27,037 bases of DNA from Clostridia bacterium (GTDB lineage Bacteria; Bacillota; Clostridia; Christensenellales; DUVY01): NCBI GenBank assembly GCA_026001225.1, contig BNZQ01000024.1:1-27037 (forward strand), written 5' to 3'. The notes below the pieces were generated by a model. That model searched no databases and had not been told where the DNA came from. It worked only from the letters and a program-made list of their open reading frames with translations. Position 1 is the stretch's first letter; each line of letters begins with the position of its first letter. A program made the translations under genes and the position numbers. Shown in pieces: positions 1-7,972 of this stretch.

Positions 1-520
1 TGTCGCCGTAGAGATTGGATCGGGCGCGGTTCGTTCGGTTCTCGCGGGCCTCGCGCAAAATCTGATTGAGCAGTTCCCTCGTCGCGGCGTTGTCGGCGGC
101 GTCGGCCTCGCGCCGCGCGTCGGCGTAGCCGGCGGCATAGTCAGCGGGATAGGCGTCGTGAATGTAATCGGGGCGCGCACGCCGACGTTCCTCGCCGCCG
201 TAGGCGAAAGCGTCGCGGTTCTGCCGCCGATCCGGCCCCTCGTAGGGCGCGTAGGCGTAGGCCGGCGGAGGCGGCGGTACCGCGGCATACTGCGGATAGA
301 CGGGCAGGGGCGCGGTCGGCAACGCGGCGTAATGCACGTTGTAGGCCGCTCCGCCGGCCTCCGCGCGGGCGGGTTCCGTTTTCGGCGCGGGTTCCGCCGC
401 CGCGCCGTCGCTTGCCGCCGCCGCTTTGGCGGCGGGTTTCTTTTTACGGCTCAAAAGGGCGATCAGCGTGATGAAAGCCAAGCCCGCCAATGCGCCGAAT
501 ACGTACCATTCCCATGTCAT
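1..520 (-). CDS. Partial membrane-anchored Ala/Pro/Tyr-rich protein, C-terminus off the window
   Basis: The frame runs from ATG at 520 to the left edge without a stop, so about 173 residues are visible. It starts MTWEWYVFGALAGLAFITLIALL, a single N-terminal membrane helix (residues about 4-23) followed by RKKK, which predicts a cytoplasmic C-terminal part. An Ala/Glu/Pro-rich linker and a Pro/Tyr-rich stretch (about 60-95) come next, then a charged region with many Arg, Asp and Ala residues that could be a coiled coil. An AGAGAGG ribosome site lies about 8 nt upstream. It follows the giant surface-protein gene on the same strand with an 80-bp gap, so co-transcription is possible. I do not recognise a family and assign no function. 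The opposite-strand frame over this region is a composition shadow. Confidence 0.7.
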   Translation of the reverse strand, partial: MTWEWYVFGALAGLAFITLIALLSRKKKPAAKAAAASDGAAAEPAPKTEPARAEAGGAAYNVHYAALPTAPLPVYPQYAAVPPPPPAYAYAPYEGPDRRQNRDAFAYGGEERRRARPDYIHDAYPADYAAGYADARREADAADNAATRELLNQILREARENRTNRARSNLYGD

Positions 521-537
521 AAAGTTATCCTCTCTTT

Positions 538-558
538 CAATTTACAATTCACAATGAT
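538..558. repeat. Heptanucleotide tract (3 units)
   Basis: Three consecutive 7-mers, CAATTTA, CAATTCA and CAATGAT, sit between the giant surface-protein gene and the partial gene to its left. On the minus strand the units read TGAATTG and TAAATTG. It belongs to the 7-bp-period tract family found in most gaps of this window. Confidence 0.6.
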
Positions 559-562
559 CGAA

Positions 563-592
563 CCACCCCACCCTCCATAGAGGGGAATTTTT
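563..592 (-). repeat. Palindromic module G, diverged copy
   Basis: On the minus strand this reads AAATTCCCCTC, a short loop, then GAGGGTGGGGTGG. It is a shortened relative of the modules at 24637-24681 and 26811-26855, which share AAATTCCCCTC-loop-GAGGGGTG and a later GGTGG. It lies just past the stop of the giant gene, where it could form a hairpin in the transcript, but no clear U-run follows. Confidence 0.5.
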
Positions 593-600
593 AAGCGGTC

Positions 601-3600
601 TTATCTTTCATTTTCCCTATCCCGCCGCCGTTTCAAGGGTATCAGAATGAACAACCAACCCAACAGGAGCGCGCCAAAGAAGCCCACGGGGAAACGGAAC
701 CACCAGTAAGGCTCGACGTTCTTGGTGAACCATTCCCAGCCCTTCTCGAAGGCATTCCGGCTGTCGTTCCATTTCCATGTCGGGTACAGCGTCCGGCCGT
801 CGTTCGGGTACTCCGTTACCTTGTTGCCGTCCGCGTCGTACCAGCCGTCCCACTTCCAGTCCGGCGGAACGTCCGGCAGGTCGGGTAATTTATCGCCGGG
901 TTTCAAGCCGTCTAAACTCCCGCCCGTGCCCGGCGGCAAAGACGGCCCGCCGGGCGTGCCGGGCGCCGGAGGAGTCCCCGGGGTCGTGCCGCCCGGAGTC
1001 GTCAGAGGAGGGCCCACCACGGACTGTGGGAAGATAACCAACGTCGCCGTCATATCGGCGGGCGTGGTATAGTTCGGATCGGTCACGGCAAACACCGCCG
1101 TCACCGCGTACGTCCCCACGGCCGTCCTACCCGTGTCCGGCACATTGTCGTACAGATAACTGACGCTCACGCCCGCGGGCAGAGTCCCTTGCACCGTCAA
1201 ACTCTTTTGCGTTCCGTCGTACGCAAACGTTCCGTCCGGGAACGTAATCCCGCTCATGTTCGGCGGACCCGCGGTGATCGTCAATGTCGCCGTCATATTG
1301 GCCGGAGGGTCGTAGTTCACCGTGTCCGTCACGCCGAATACCGCCGTCACCGTGTACGTCCCCACGGCCGTCTCGCCCGTACCCGGAACGCCGCCGTACA
1401 GATAACTCACGGTCACGCCGGACGGCAAGCCCGACACCGCCAAACTCTTCACCGTTCCGTCATAGGCAAAAGTCCCGTTCGCAAACGTCACGCCGCTCAT
1501 GTTATGCGTCGCTTTGTCGATCCGTAACGTCGCGCTCATGCTTTGGGGCGCGCTGTAATTGGGATCGCTTGTCGCGAACACCGCCGTCACCGTGTAGGTT
1601 CCCACCGCCGTCTTGCCCGTGTCCGGCACATTGTCGTACAGATAACTGACGGTCACGTTGGCCGGCAGCGTCCCCGACACCGTCAGACTGTGCGGCTGCC
1701 CGTCGTACGTCACCGTCGCGTTGTTGAACGTCACGCCGCTCATGTCGTACCCGCTGTTGCTGATCGTGAACGTCGCCGTCGCCGGGCTGCCGCCCGAGAA
1801 GTAGGAGGCCGTGACTGTCACCGTCACCGTGACCGTCCCGACGCTCGTGCTGTTGCCCGCGCCGCCGCTGCTGTTGGAGTAACTCACCGTGTAGTCCGAG
1901 GAAAGGAGCGTCACGACCTGCGACGAGGGATAGGTGTACGTCACCGCAAAGCCCGCAAAGTCCGCAACCGTGTACGGCGTTCCCCGGTACGGCTTGTCGC
2001 CCGATACGCCCGTCACCGCAAACGTCCCGCCGATATTCGTCACGTTCACCGTGACCGTCAGCGTCGCCGTCATATTTTGAGGGGCGTTGTAATTGGGATC
2101 GCTCGTTGAAAATACCGCCGTCACCGCGTACACGCCGCCGTTCGTCTTGCCCGTGTCCGCTATGCCGTCGTATTCATAACTCACCGACACATTGGGCGGG
2201 AGCGTTCCCGATACGGTCAAGCCGTGCGCGCTGTCGTCGTACGGCACCGTATCGCTTGCAAACGTCACGCCGCTCATGTTGTAGTCCGCTTTTAGGATAA
2301 CGAAGGTAAAGGTCGGCAAATCGAGGGGAGCGACCGAGTAATACTGATTGATAATTCTCACCGTGACCGTCACCGTCCCCGCGTTTGTGCTGTTGTTCGC
2401 GCCGCCGCTTGTGTTCGAGTAACTCACCGTGTAATCCAAGCCCTCGGTCAAGGTTACGGCGGGATCGAAGCCTTTCGTGTATGTCACCGCGAAATTCGCA
2501 AAGTCCGACACGGCCCACGCGCTTCCCTTGTACGTCTTATTTGCGGGCGAGGGCATGCCCGTCACATTGAAATCCGACTGCTGTGCCGGTATGGGAGTTC
2601 CCACGATGACAAACGTCTCCGTGAACGGCCCGCCGCCGTACAGCGTCGGCACGGGCGTGATTGTAATGGTTCCGATCGCATTGTCGCCCGATACGCCGAT
2701 CGCCGAGGTTAAATTCCCTTGGTCGTCCGAGTAACTCACCGTGTAGTCCACGCCCTCGACGGCCAACACGCCGTAGAAATACACCTTTAACGTGTTGAAC
2801 ACAATCGCGCTGCCCGTGTACCGCATATTGTTGTAGCCCGCGATTTGCACGTCGGCGGGTGTCAGCGCGGTCGCCGTAATCGTGAACGTTCCGTCATAGT
2901 ACAGCGGCTGACTCAAAAGATCGAGCGCGGCCTCGTAGTTCCCCTTTGGCAAGATCCGAAACCGCGCGTTGTTTCCGATTGCCGTGTTGCTCGCGTACTG
3001 AATATCGAAGTCCACGCCCTCGGTTACGGTTATGCCGTTGAACGTCACAACCAATGTTCCCACGGGGTATTTTTCTCCCCCCGCCGCGCCCGTATATTCC
3101 AAAGGCACGTTGCCCGTCACGGCTACGTCCGTTGTTCCGTCAATTTGAACCTTGGTAATCTGAAAGGTATCGCTCCAATCCGGCGGCGTGTAGTTGTTCT
3201 CGTAGGACGGAGGATTTTGAACGCGGATATACATCGTCACCGTTCCGACGTTCACACAGTCCCCTACATAGTCTACCGTGTAATCGAGATATTCAATCAC
3301 GGTTACGCCGTCGAACTTCACGACCAACGTAAAGCCCGCCGTTACGTCGCTCCCCGTGTACGGCGTATCCTGATACCCCGTCACCGTCACGCCGTCCTTG
3401 GTAAACGAGCCGTTGCTGATGCGGAATTGGCGCGTGATCGGCGCGGTATTATGATAATTCCCGATCAACGTGAACGTGATCGTCGCCGTGCCGGCATTGA
3501 TCGCTTGGCCGGGGTGGCCGGCGTCGCCGTCCCAATAGGAAACCGTGTAGTCCTTGTTTTCCGTCAGTTGGGTATTCGCGCCCCCTTTCACGTACAAGAC

Positions 3601-6168
3601 CGCCATGCCCGACAGCGTGACCGCGCTGCCGGTGTACGATGCGATCGTGGGGTCGGGCAAGCCCGCCACAAAGATATCCCCCGGCGCGGCCTCGATCGGC
3701 GTGATCTCGAACGTTACGGTCTTTGTCCCCGACCCCTGTTGAAAGTTCCCGATCGGCGTCACCGTGACCGTCACCGTTCCCGCGTTTACGCCGGGGTTCC
3801 CCGTGTATGCTCCCGAATCGGGCGCGCCGTTTGAATTGGAATAACTCAAAGTATAGTCTACGTTCTCGGTCATGACGCCGTAGCCCGTGAACTCCAACGT
3901 AAGGCCCGGAAAGTCCGTCGCGTTCAGGAGATACGGCGAGCCGTTGTAGGGCACGTCCGGCAAGGAAGTCACCGCCGTGCCCGACAGTTTAACCGTGATC
4001 GCAGTTGACCCTAGGGCCCGCCTGCCGATCGTATACGTTTCTACGTCGTTTACCGCGGCGGTATCCGGTTCAAAATTTCCGGCCGGCGTGAACGTCGCCG
4101 TCACGTCGCCCGCGTTCACGCATTGGTTGCCCGCGTAGATTCCCGAAGCGGGCGCGCCGTTTGTGTTGGAATAACTGATCGCATACGGCAAGGGCGTCAT
4201 CACGCCGGTCGCCAATATGTTCCCCGAAGCCGTCGCGTACGTTAAGGTCGGATTGGTCACGGCCCACGGCGTCGCGTTGTAGGTCGGCGACGTCGGCAAG
4301 CCCGACCCGAACGTCACCGCCGTCACCTTTAACCGCTTGATCGTGAAGTCGAACGTCGCCGTTGTCGGCGTTAAAGCGTCAAAGACAAAATAATCGGAAA
4401 ACGGCACGCCGCCCCAATTGAACGTAGCCGTCAGCGTGTACGTCCCCGCGTTCACCGGCTGCGTCGCGGTCGGCCCGTAGGCCGTCACGCCGTCCGCCAA
4501 CGTTCCCGTGTATACAAGGCCGTTCGCAACCAAAAACGCCGACGGTTCATAGGCCGCCGTTTTGGCCGCCGTCGGCGGGGGCGCGTATGTCCAATCCACC
4601 GCGTTGTTCACAAACGCCGTCGGGATCGTCACAAACGGATCGCGCAGTTTTTCCGTCGTTACGCTTTGCAAGGAAGCCGCCTTGACCGTCGTCTCGAAAG
4701 CGGCGGCAAAGGCGGGATATCCGGTTCGGGCCGGAGCGGTAAAATCCTTGAAATACGTCAGTTCGGGATAATAATTGTCCGCCGCAGTGTTGGTATTCTT
4801 GTACCACGCGGCATTGCCGAGGCTGTTGACGCTGTTGAACAACGCCGACATTGCGCCCGTTCCCACGCCCGTACCCGTGTTATCCGCGTTCCCGTCCGTC
4901 AGCATTTGCCCCGCCGTTAAACGCGTGGCGTCCGCCGGCAGCGGCGCGGCGGCGTCAAGGTAAAAACTGTCGGTGACGGTGGCGTCGATTGCGATGGTAA
5001 GCCCGCCCAAGTTGTCAGGAGTTGTCCCCCCCGACACAATTCCCGTATTGTAGCAATTCTTTACGTCTACGGTTGAGCCGGAGTCCATATCACAGAAAAT
5101 ACCGCCGGCATATAATTCGGTATTGTTTGTTGCCGTCAGATTCCCCGTATTGTAACAATCGGTAATCTGTGTATTTTGATAAAGAAAACTTGCGATACCG
5201 CCCAAGCACAACTCGTTATCGGCGTTAAAAGTCACGTCGCCCGTATTGTAACAATCGGTAATCGTAAGGTTGAGATTGGGGGAGACGGCAATTGTGCTAT
5301 ATGACCCTCCCGTTATACCGCCAAGAACATACCCATCACGCCCTATGTTTTCTGTGACAACCGTTATATCCCCCGTATTGTAGCAACCCGTGATTATCAT
5401 TGAATCCGTTGGCTTATACACCATGAAAATACCCACTATGCCGCCTACCCAATTGCCAAGCGTGTTGCTGCGATTCCAAGCCGAAACTATGTTGGCGGCA
5501 TTCCAACAATTCTCAATCTCCACAGATATGTTCGCAATATTGGTGCGAACTCCGCCAATCAACGCGCCTGTCAAGTGACTGGCCGAACGCACTTCTCCCG
5601 ACGCTATCCCTATGTTTCTGATTTTACAATTGCCGGCTATGCCCCCGAATAATCCGGCGATCTCCTGCGTGGCCAAATATGTACGGTTCATATACAGATT
5701 GGTGATCACATGCCCCCGGCCGTCGAAATCACCTTGAAACGCTCTCGTGCTTGTTCCGATCGGCAGCCAACCCGTTCCCCACTTTGCGCCCGAACCGTTG
5801 TATGTCCAAGACGTCGTGCCGTTCGTCCCCGTGCCGTACGCGCTTAAATCCAAATCCGCGCCCAAAGCGAAATATTTCCCCGCGTAGCCGTTCGCGGAAT
5901 TGTTCGCGGTGGTGTCCGCGTTCTCGTACACGTTGCGCGCCAAGGCGTTCAGGTGATCCGCCGTAGTGATGACCCACGGGTCGGTCGCCGTCCCGCTGCC
6001 GCTCGCCCACGCCGTATATGCCCGCGCGGTTTTTTGTTCCCCGCGGAAAAGATCGGGGAACAAGTCCGACCCGCCGAACAGTTGCAATCCCGTCAATAGA
6101 AGTACGGCGAAAATCATGCCGCAAATCCACGTTTTAATCCGATTCAATCTTTTCATTTTCGTTCTCAT
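601..6168 (-). CDS. Giant repeat-rich surface protein (GLUG-like and MBG/YDG Ig-like repeats, C-terminal membrane anchor)
   Basis: The product has 1855 residues. A signal peptide or anchor is visible at residues 1-32 (basic MRTKMKRLNRIK, then a hydrophobic core). Residues about 60-480 hold a beta-helix-like region with five GLUG-like units built on N/D-C-Y-N-T-G. About thirteen tandem Ig-like units follow (about 530-1715), each opening with Y-x-G-S/T and ending in A-G-T-x-T-V-T. Two subtypes are visible; four of the units near the C-terminus are of the YDG type with VSGTLP and VSYxYD. A Pro/Gly/Thr linker (about 1716-1760), a GWYDADG motif like listerial B-repeats (about 1768-1798), one membrane helix (about 1824-1848) and a basic tail end the protein. 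There is no LPXTG sorting signal. The ATG at 6168 has GGAG 8 nt upstream. By family logic it is an adhesin or surface-scaffold protein; the ligand is unknown. Neighbouring repeats are 80 residues apart and still similar at DNA level. Confidence 0.9.
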   Translation of the reverse strand: MRTKMKRLNRIKTWICGMIFAVLLLTGLQLFGGSDLFPDLFRGEQKTARAYTAWASGSGTATDPWVITTADHLNALARNVYENADTTANNSANGYAGKYFALGADLDLSAYGTGTNGTTSWTYNGSGAKWGTGWLPIGTSTRAFQGDFDGRGHVITNLYMNRTYLATQEIAGLFGGIAGNCKIRNIGIASGEVRSASHLTGALIGGVRTNIANISVEIENCWNAANIVSAWNRSNTLGNWVGGIVGIFMVYKPTDSMIITGCYNTGDITVVTENIGRDGYVLGGITGGSYSTIAVSPNLNLTITDCYNTGDVTFNADNELCLGGIASFLYQNTQITDCYNTGNLTATNNTELYAGGIFCDMDSGSTVDVKNCYNTGIVSGGTTPDNLGGLTIAIDATVTDSFYLDAAAPLPADATRLTAGQMLTDGNADNTGTGVGTGAMSALFNSVNSLGNAAWYKNTNTAADNYYPELTYFKDFTAPARTGYPAFAAAFETTVKAASLQSVTTEKLRDPFVTIPTAFVNNAVDWTYAPPPTAAKTAAYEPSAFLVANGLVYTGTLADGVTAYGPTATQPVNAGTYTLTATFNWGGVPFSDYFVFDALTPTTATFDFTIKRLKVTAVTFGSGLPTSPTYNATPWAVTNPTLTYATASGNILATGVMTPLPYAISYSNTNGAPASGIYAGNQCVNAGDVTATFTPAGNFEPDTAAVNDVETYTIGRRALGSTAITVKLSGTAVTSLPDVPYNGSPYLLNATDFPGLTLEFTGYGVMTENVDYTLSYSNSNGAPDSGAYTGNPGVNAGTVTVTVTPIGNFQQGSGTKTVTFEITPIEAAPGDIFVAGLPDPTIASYTGSAVTLSGMAVLYVKGGANTQLTENKDYTVSYWDGDAGHPGQAINAGTATITFTLIGNYHNTAPITRQFRISNGSFTKDGVTVTGYQDTPYTGSDVTAGFTLVVKFDGVTVIEYLDYTVDYVGDCVNVGTVTMYIRVQNPPSYENNYTPPDWSDTFQITKVQIDGTTDVAVTGNVPLEYTGAAGGEKYPVGTLVVTFNGITVTEGVDFDIQYASNTAIGNNARFRILPKGNYEAALDLLSQPLYYDGTFTITATALTPADVQIAGYNNMRYTGSAIVFNTLKVYFYGVLAVEGVDYTVSYSDDQGNLTSAIGVSGDNAIGTITITPVPTLYGGGPFTETFVIVGTPIPAQQSDFNVTGMPSPANKTYKGSAWAVSDFANFAVTYTKGFDPAVTLTEGLDYTVSYSNTSGGANNSTNAGTVTVTVRIINQYYSVAPLDLPTFTFVILKADYNMSGVTFASDTVPYDDSAHGLTVSGTLPPNVSVSYEYDGIADTGKTNGGVYAVTAVFSTSDPNYNAPQNMTATLTVTVNVTNIGGTFAVTGVSGDKPYRGTPYTVADFAGFAVTYTYPSSQVVTLLSSDYTVSYSNSSGGAGNSTSVGTVTVTVTVTASYFSGGSPATATFTISNSGYDMSGVTFNNATVTYDGQPHSLTVSGTLPANVTVSYLYDNVPDTGKTAVGTYTVTAVFATSDPNYSAPQSMSATLRIDKATHNMSGVTFANGTFAYDGTVKSLAVSGLPSGVTVSYLYGGVPGTGETAVGTYTVTAVFGVTDTVNYDPPANMTATLTITAGPPNMSGITFPDGTFAYDGTQKSLTVQGTLPAGVSVSYLYDNVPDTGRTAVGTYAVTAVFAVTDPNYTTPADMTATLVIFPQSVVGPPLTTPGGTTPGTPPAPGTPGGPSLPPGTGGSLDGLKPGDKLPDLPDVPPDWKWDGWYDADGNKVTEYPNDGRTLYPTWKWNDSRNAFEKGWEWFTKNVEPYWWFRFPVGFFGALLLGWLFILIPLKRRRDRENER
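1080..2300 (-). repeat. Tandem intragenic repeats of about 240 bp
   Basis: Inside the giant gene, blocks beginning near 1105, 1344 and 1583 on the plus strand share long near-identical stretches such as CCGTCACCGTGTACGTCCCC. They are spaced 239 bp apart, which is about 80 codons, and a more diverged block begins near 2116. They encode the C-terminal YDG-type units. The high nucleotide identity suggests recent duplication or gene conversion, and the array could vary in copy number. Confidence 0.75.
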
Positions 6169-6235
6169 ACGGTTTTCTCCGTTTTCTGCACTTCCCGTGA
6201 AAAATGCTTTCTTTCGCGCTGAACTATTTTCTTTT

Positions 6236-6290
6236 CAATTCCCCCGACCATGGTCGGGGGAATTGGATAGAGGGCGCGCCCTCTATCCAA
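6236..6290. repeat. Two abutting long perfect palindromes
   Basis: The block 6237-6264 is a perfect 28-bp palindrome centred on CCATGG (AATTCCCCCGACC and its complement). The block 6263-6290 is a second perfect palindrome centred on GGCGCGCC, with arms TTGGATAGAGGGCG. The two share two bases. If the promoter proposed at 6344-6371 is right, both lie in the 5' leader of the giant surface-protein gene and would fold as back-to-back hairpins. They might instead be a palindromic repeat insertion. Confidence 0.8.
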
Positions 6291-6343
6291 AAAGTTTATT
6301 CAATGCTAAATGCTACTTACATTTATCCACTGTTTATATATTT

Positions 6344-6371
6344 AGTATATCACACTTTCGCCAAATTTCAA
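6344..6371 (-). promoter_or_regulatory. Candidate sigma-A promoter for the giant surface-protein gene
   Basis: On the minus strand TTGAAA (6371-6366) and TATACT (6349-6344) are separated by 16 nt, and a TGA upstream of the -10 gives an extended -10 (TGnTATACT). The start would be near 6337, leaving a leader of about 170 nt that includes the tandem palindromes. Confidence 0.5.
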
Positions 6372-6428
6372 CACATTTTTTGCCCGTTCGTCAAAATCTT
6401 CCGTTCGGAAGCGATAAAGGGTGATAAT

Positions 6429-6515
6429 TGTCATTTCATTCGCTCCGGTCGAGATGACACAGCGGGCCGACGCACGCTGTCGGCCCCTACTACAGCGTCC
6501 CTCTGAATGACTACG
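6429..6515. repeat. Palindromic intergenic module cluster
   Basis: This gap contains GTCATTTCATTCGCTCCGGT followed by GAGATGACAC, then a perfect hairpin GGGCCGAC-7 nt-GTCGGCCC (6464-6486). Near 6499-6513 there is a reversed copy of the GTCATTCAGAGG head of module C. No coding potential is seen here. The pieces look like fragments of the dispersed module family described for 24590-24850. Confidence 0.55.
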
Positions 6516-6569
6516 TTGCTACGATTATTCATATGGATAACTCGTAACCTCCAATTACGTTTGTTCAAG

Positions 6570-6597
6570 ACAAGTGACAGGTGAAAAGTGACAAGTA
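6570..6597. repeat. Heptanucleotide tract (4 units)
   Basis: Four units in register: ACAAGTG, ACAGGTG, AAAAGTG and ACAAGTA, followed by TCGG. In the phase starting TGA, three successive units carry TGA or a near match. Confidence 0.8.
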
Positions 6598-6613
6598 TCG
6601 GTCTTATCCTTAT

Positions 6614-6697
6614 AATTGTGCATTGTTATTGTCCTGTAACTGACCACTGACCACTATTCTTTACTTTTCCCTTGTCCCTCTTCCCTTGTTCCCTCTA
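6614..6697. repeat. Long heptanucleotide tract (12 units in one register)
   Basis: Twelve consecutive 7-mers keep one register while the unit sequence drifts: AATTGTG, CATTGTT, ATTGTCC, TGTAACT, GACCACT twice, ATTCTTT, ACTTTTC, CCTTGTC, CCTCTTC, CCTTGTT, CCCTCTA. It ends 5 bp before the -35 of the sigma-factor gene. This is the longest and clearest member of the family in the window. Confidence 0.8.
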
Positions 6698-6701
6698 AAG
6701 G

Positions 6702-6731
6702 TTGACTTTTCAACCGAAACGGGATTATAAT
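6702..6731 (+). promoter_or_regulatory. Sigma-A type promoter of the sigma/anti-sigma/copper cluster
   Basis: TTGACT (6702-6707) and a perfect TATAAT (6726-6731) are separated by 18 nt. The predicted start near 6738 is only about 7 nt before the ATG at 6745, so the message would be nearly leaderless. No Shine-Dalgarno sequence is visible, which agrees with that. Confidence 0.65.
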
Positions 6732-6744
6732 AAAAGCCGCGCGA

Positions 6745-7266
6745 ATGGATCGGAAATTATTGGAACAATATATGCGGGACTTGCAAGGAGGCGATTTGAA
6801 CGCGCTGGACGGGATATACGGTATCATGTCCAAGGGCGTTTATCTGTCGGCGTATTCGATTTTGCGCGGAACCGAGCGGGCGAAGGACGTTATGCAGGAA
6901 ACCTTTTTAAAGCTCGCGGCGAATATCGGGCAGTACAGGGAAAATACCAACGCCGCGGCGTGGATTCTCACGATCGCGCGGAATTTAAGCTATCGGGAAT
7001 ATCGCGCGGGTAAAAGAAACGTCGGATCGGAGGATTTTGACGGCGGCGCGGGGGAGTCGGACGAGAGGCTTTGGGCGGAAAATATCGCGTTGAACGACGC
7101 TTTGGGGCGGCTTTCCGCAGAAGAACGGGAGATTGTGACCTTGTTCGCGGTCGGGGGATACAAATACCGCGAGCTTGCGCGGATCACGGGCAGGCCGATG
7201 GGGACGGTGCAATGGATCTATCATCGGGCGATCAAGAAAATGAAAAGGTTCATGGAAGAGGAATAG
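6745..7266 (+). CDS. ECF-like RNA polymerase sigma factor
   Basis: The product has 173 residues, the usual ECF size. Region 2 spans about 8-90, with AKDVMQETFLKLAAN (46-60) and the -10-binding segment AWILTIARNLSYREYRAGKR (72-91). A short acidic linker follows, then region 4 at about 115-168 with LSAEEREIVTLF and the helix-turn-helix YRELARITGRPMGTVQWIYHRA. The ATG at 6745 fits the family start (MDRKLLEQYMRDLQGGD) and has no ribosome site; the near-leaderless promoter upstream explains this. The next gene encodes a membrane protein with an RsgI-like domain, so the two form a sigma/anti-sigma pair. Copper genes follow in the same direction, which suggests that they are its regulon; this is inference. 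Confidence 0.9.
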   Translation: MDRKLLEQYMRDLQGGDLNALDGIYGIMSKGVYLSAYSILRGTERAKDVMQETFLKLAANIGQYRENTNAAAWILTIARNLSYREYRAGKRNVGSEDFDGGAGESDERLWAENIALNDALGRLSAEEREIVTLFAVGGYKYRELARITGRPMGTVQWIYHRAIKKMKRFMEEE

Positions 7267-7328
7267 GGTTTTTAAAATTTTTTTACCGTTCGCCAACAAA
7301 ACGGCCTTCCCGATGATTATATATACGG

Positions 7329-7344
7329 AGCGATCAATATCGCT
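7329..7344. promoter_or_regulatory. Small inverted repeat upstream of the anti-sigma gene
   Basis: AGCGAT-CAAT-ATCGCT lies 10 nt upstream of the ATG at 7354. It could be a hairpin limiting translation or an operator half-site. A GGAG just before it is too far from the ATG to act as a ribosome site unless the hairpin folds and brings it close. Confidence 0.35.
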
Positions 7345-7353
7345 TGTGTAAAA

Positions 7354-7929
7354 ATGAAATCCAAAGATATTAAAAGAATGCTTCGCGCGGAGGCGGAACG
7401 GGCAGTCGCGCCCGATTGCTTGGACGCGGTCAAGCGGGCGGATTTGTCGCTTTACCGCGAAGCCGAGGTCGGCGCGTCGTGCGCCGAGCCCCGCGGCGCT
7501 GCCGTGCCGGTGCGGAAAAAGCCGCTTTGGACAAGGCTTTTGCCGGTTGCGGCGGCGGCCGCGTTGGTTTTGATTTTTGTTTTCGGCGTTTTGCCCGCGA
7601 CGTCTTTTAATAAAACCGTATATGCGACGGTGGACGTGCAGGCGAACGCGAGGTATGAGATCGGCTTGAACAAGGATTTAAAGGTGATCGATATCGCGGC
7701 GGACAGCGACGCGGGGAATGCCGTTTTGAAAAAAATAACGTATAAAAAACAGCCGTTGGATATTGTTTTGACGAAACTGATTCAAACGTGCGCGGAAAGC
7801 GGGTATACGGGCGGTACGGATGCCTTTTCTTGCGCCGTGCATTGCGGCGAGGCGGGGGCGGATACGATACAAGGAATTGTCGATTCGGTTTTGAACGAAC
7901 GGGCGTCGCCGGATTCGCTCAACAGTTGA
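7354..7929 (+). CDS. Membrane anti-sigma factor with RsgI-like extracytoplasmic domain
   Basis: The product has 191 residues. A basic cytoplasmic N-terminus (1-60) would hold the sigma factor. One membrane helix follows (about 61-83). The outer part (about 86-155) has the pattern of the RsgI middle domain: ATVDVQANARYEIGLNKDLKVIDIAADSDAGN, then LDIVLTKLIQTCAESGY. RsgI proteins inhibit SigI-type factors in Bacillus and cellulolytic Clostridia and sense ligands outside the cell. Here the tail after that domain is short and carries C146 and a C160-A-V-H163-C164 cluster, an unusual potential metal or redox site in a copper gene cluster. The gap to the sigma gene is 87 bp. The ribosome site is weak. 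Family assignment is from pattern, not alignment. Confidence 0.7.
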   Translation: MKSKDIKRMLRAEAERAVAPDCLDAVKRADLSLYREAEVGASCAEPRGAAVPVRKKPLWTRLLPVAAAAALVLIFVFGVLPATSFNKTVYATVDVQANARYEIGLNKDLKVIDIAADSDAGNAVLKKITYKKQPLDIVLTKLIQTCAESGYTGGTDAFSCAVHCGEAGADTIQGIVDSVLNERASPDSLNS

Positions 7930-7972
7930 TTTGCCGCCTCGGTCATGTAGGGGGGGCTACACTCGATACAAT

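Noticed and set aside
158..580. Plus-strand open frame of 140 codons at the left edge
   Set aside because: The minus strand has a membrane helix, a sensible linker and a good ribosome site, so the plus frame is a shadow rich in Arg and Gly.
601..700. LPXTG sortase signal at the end of the giant protein
   Set aside because: The C-terminus has a membrane helix and a basic tail, but no LPXTG or close variant is seen before it.
2845..3834. A 329-codon open frame on the plus strand opposite the giant surface-protein gene
   Set aside because: It is one of several long antisense frames over a repetitive GC-rich gene. Its Arg/His-rich composition has no domain pattern and no ribosome site was found.
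5966..6506. Two overlapping plus-strand frames across the 5' end of the giant gene and its upstream gap
   Set aside because: They cross the signal-peptide coding region, two palindromes and repeat modules, with no ribosome site or recognisable domain.
6570..6697. CRISPR array
   Set aside because: The units are 7 bp, directly adjacent and variable, with no spacers, and no cas gene is present.
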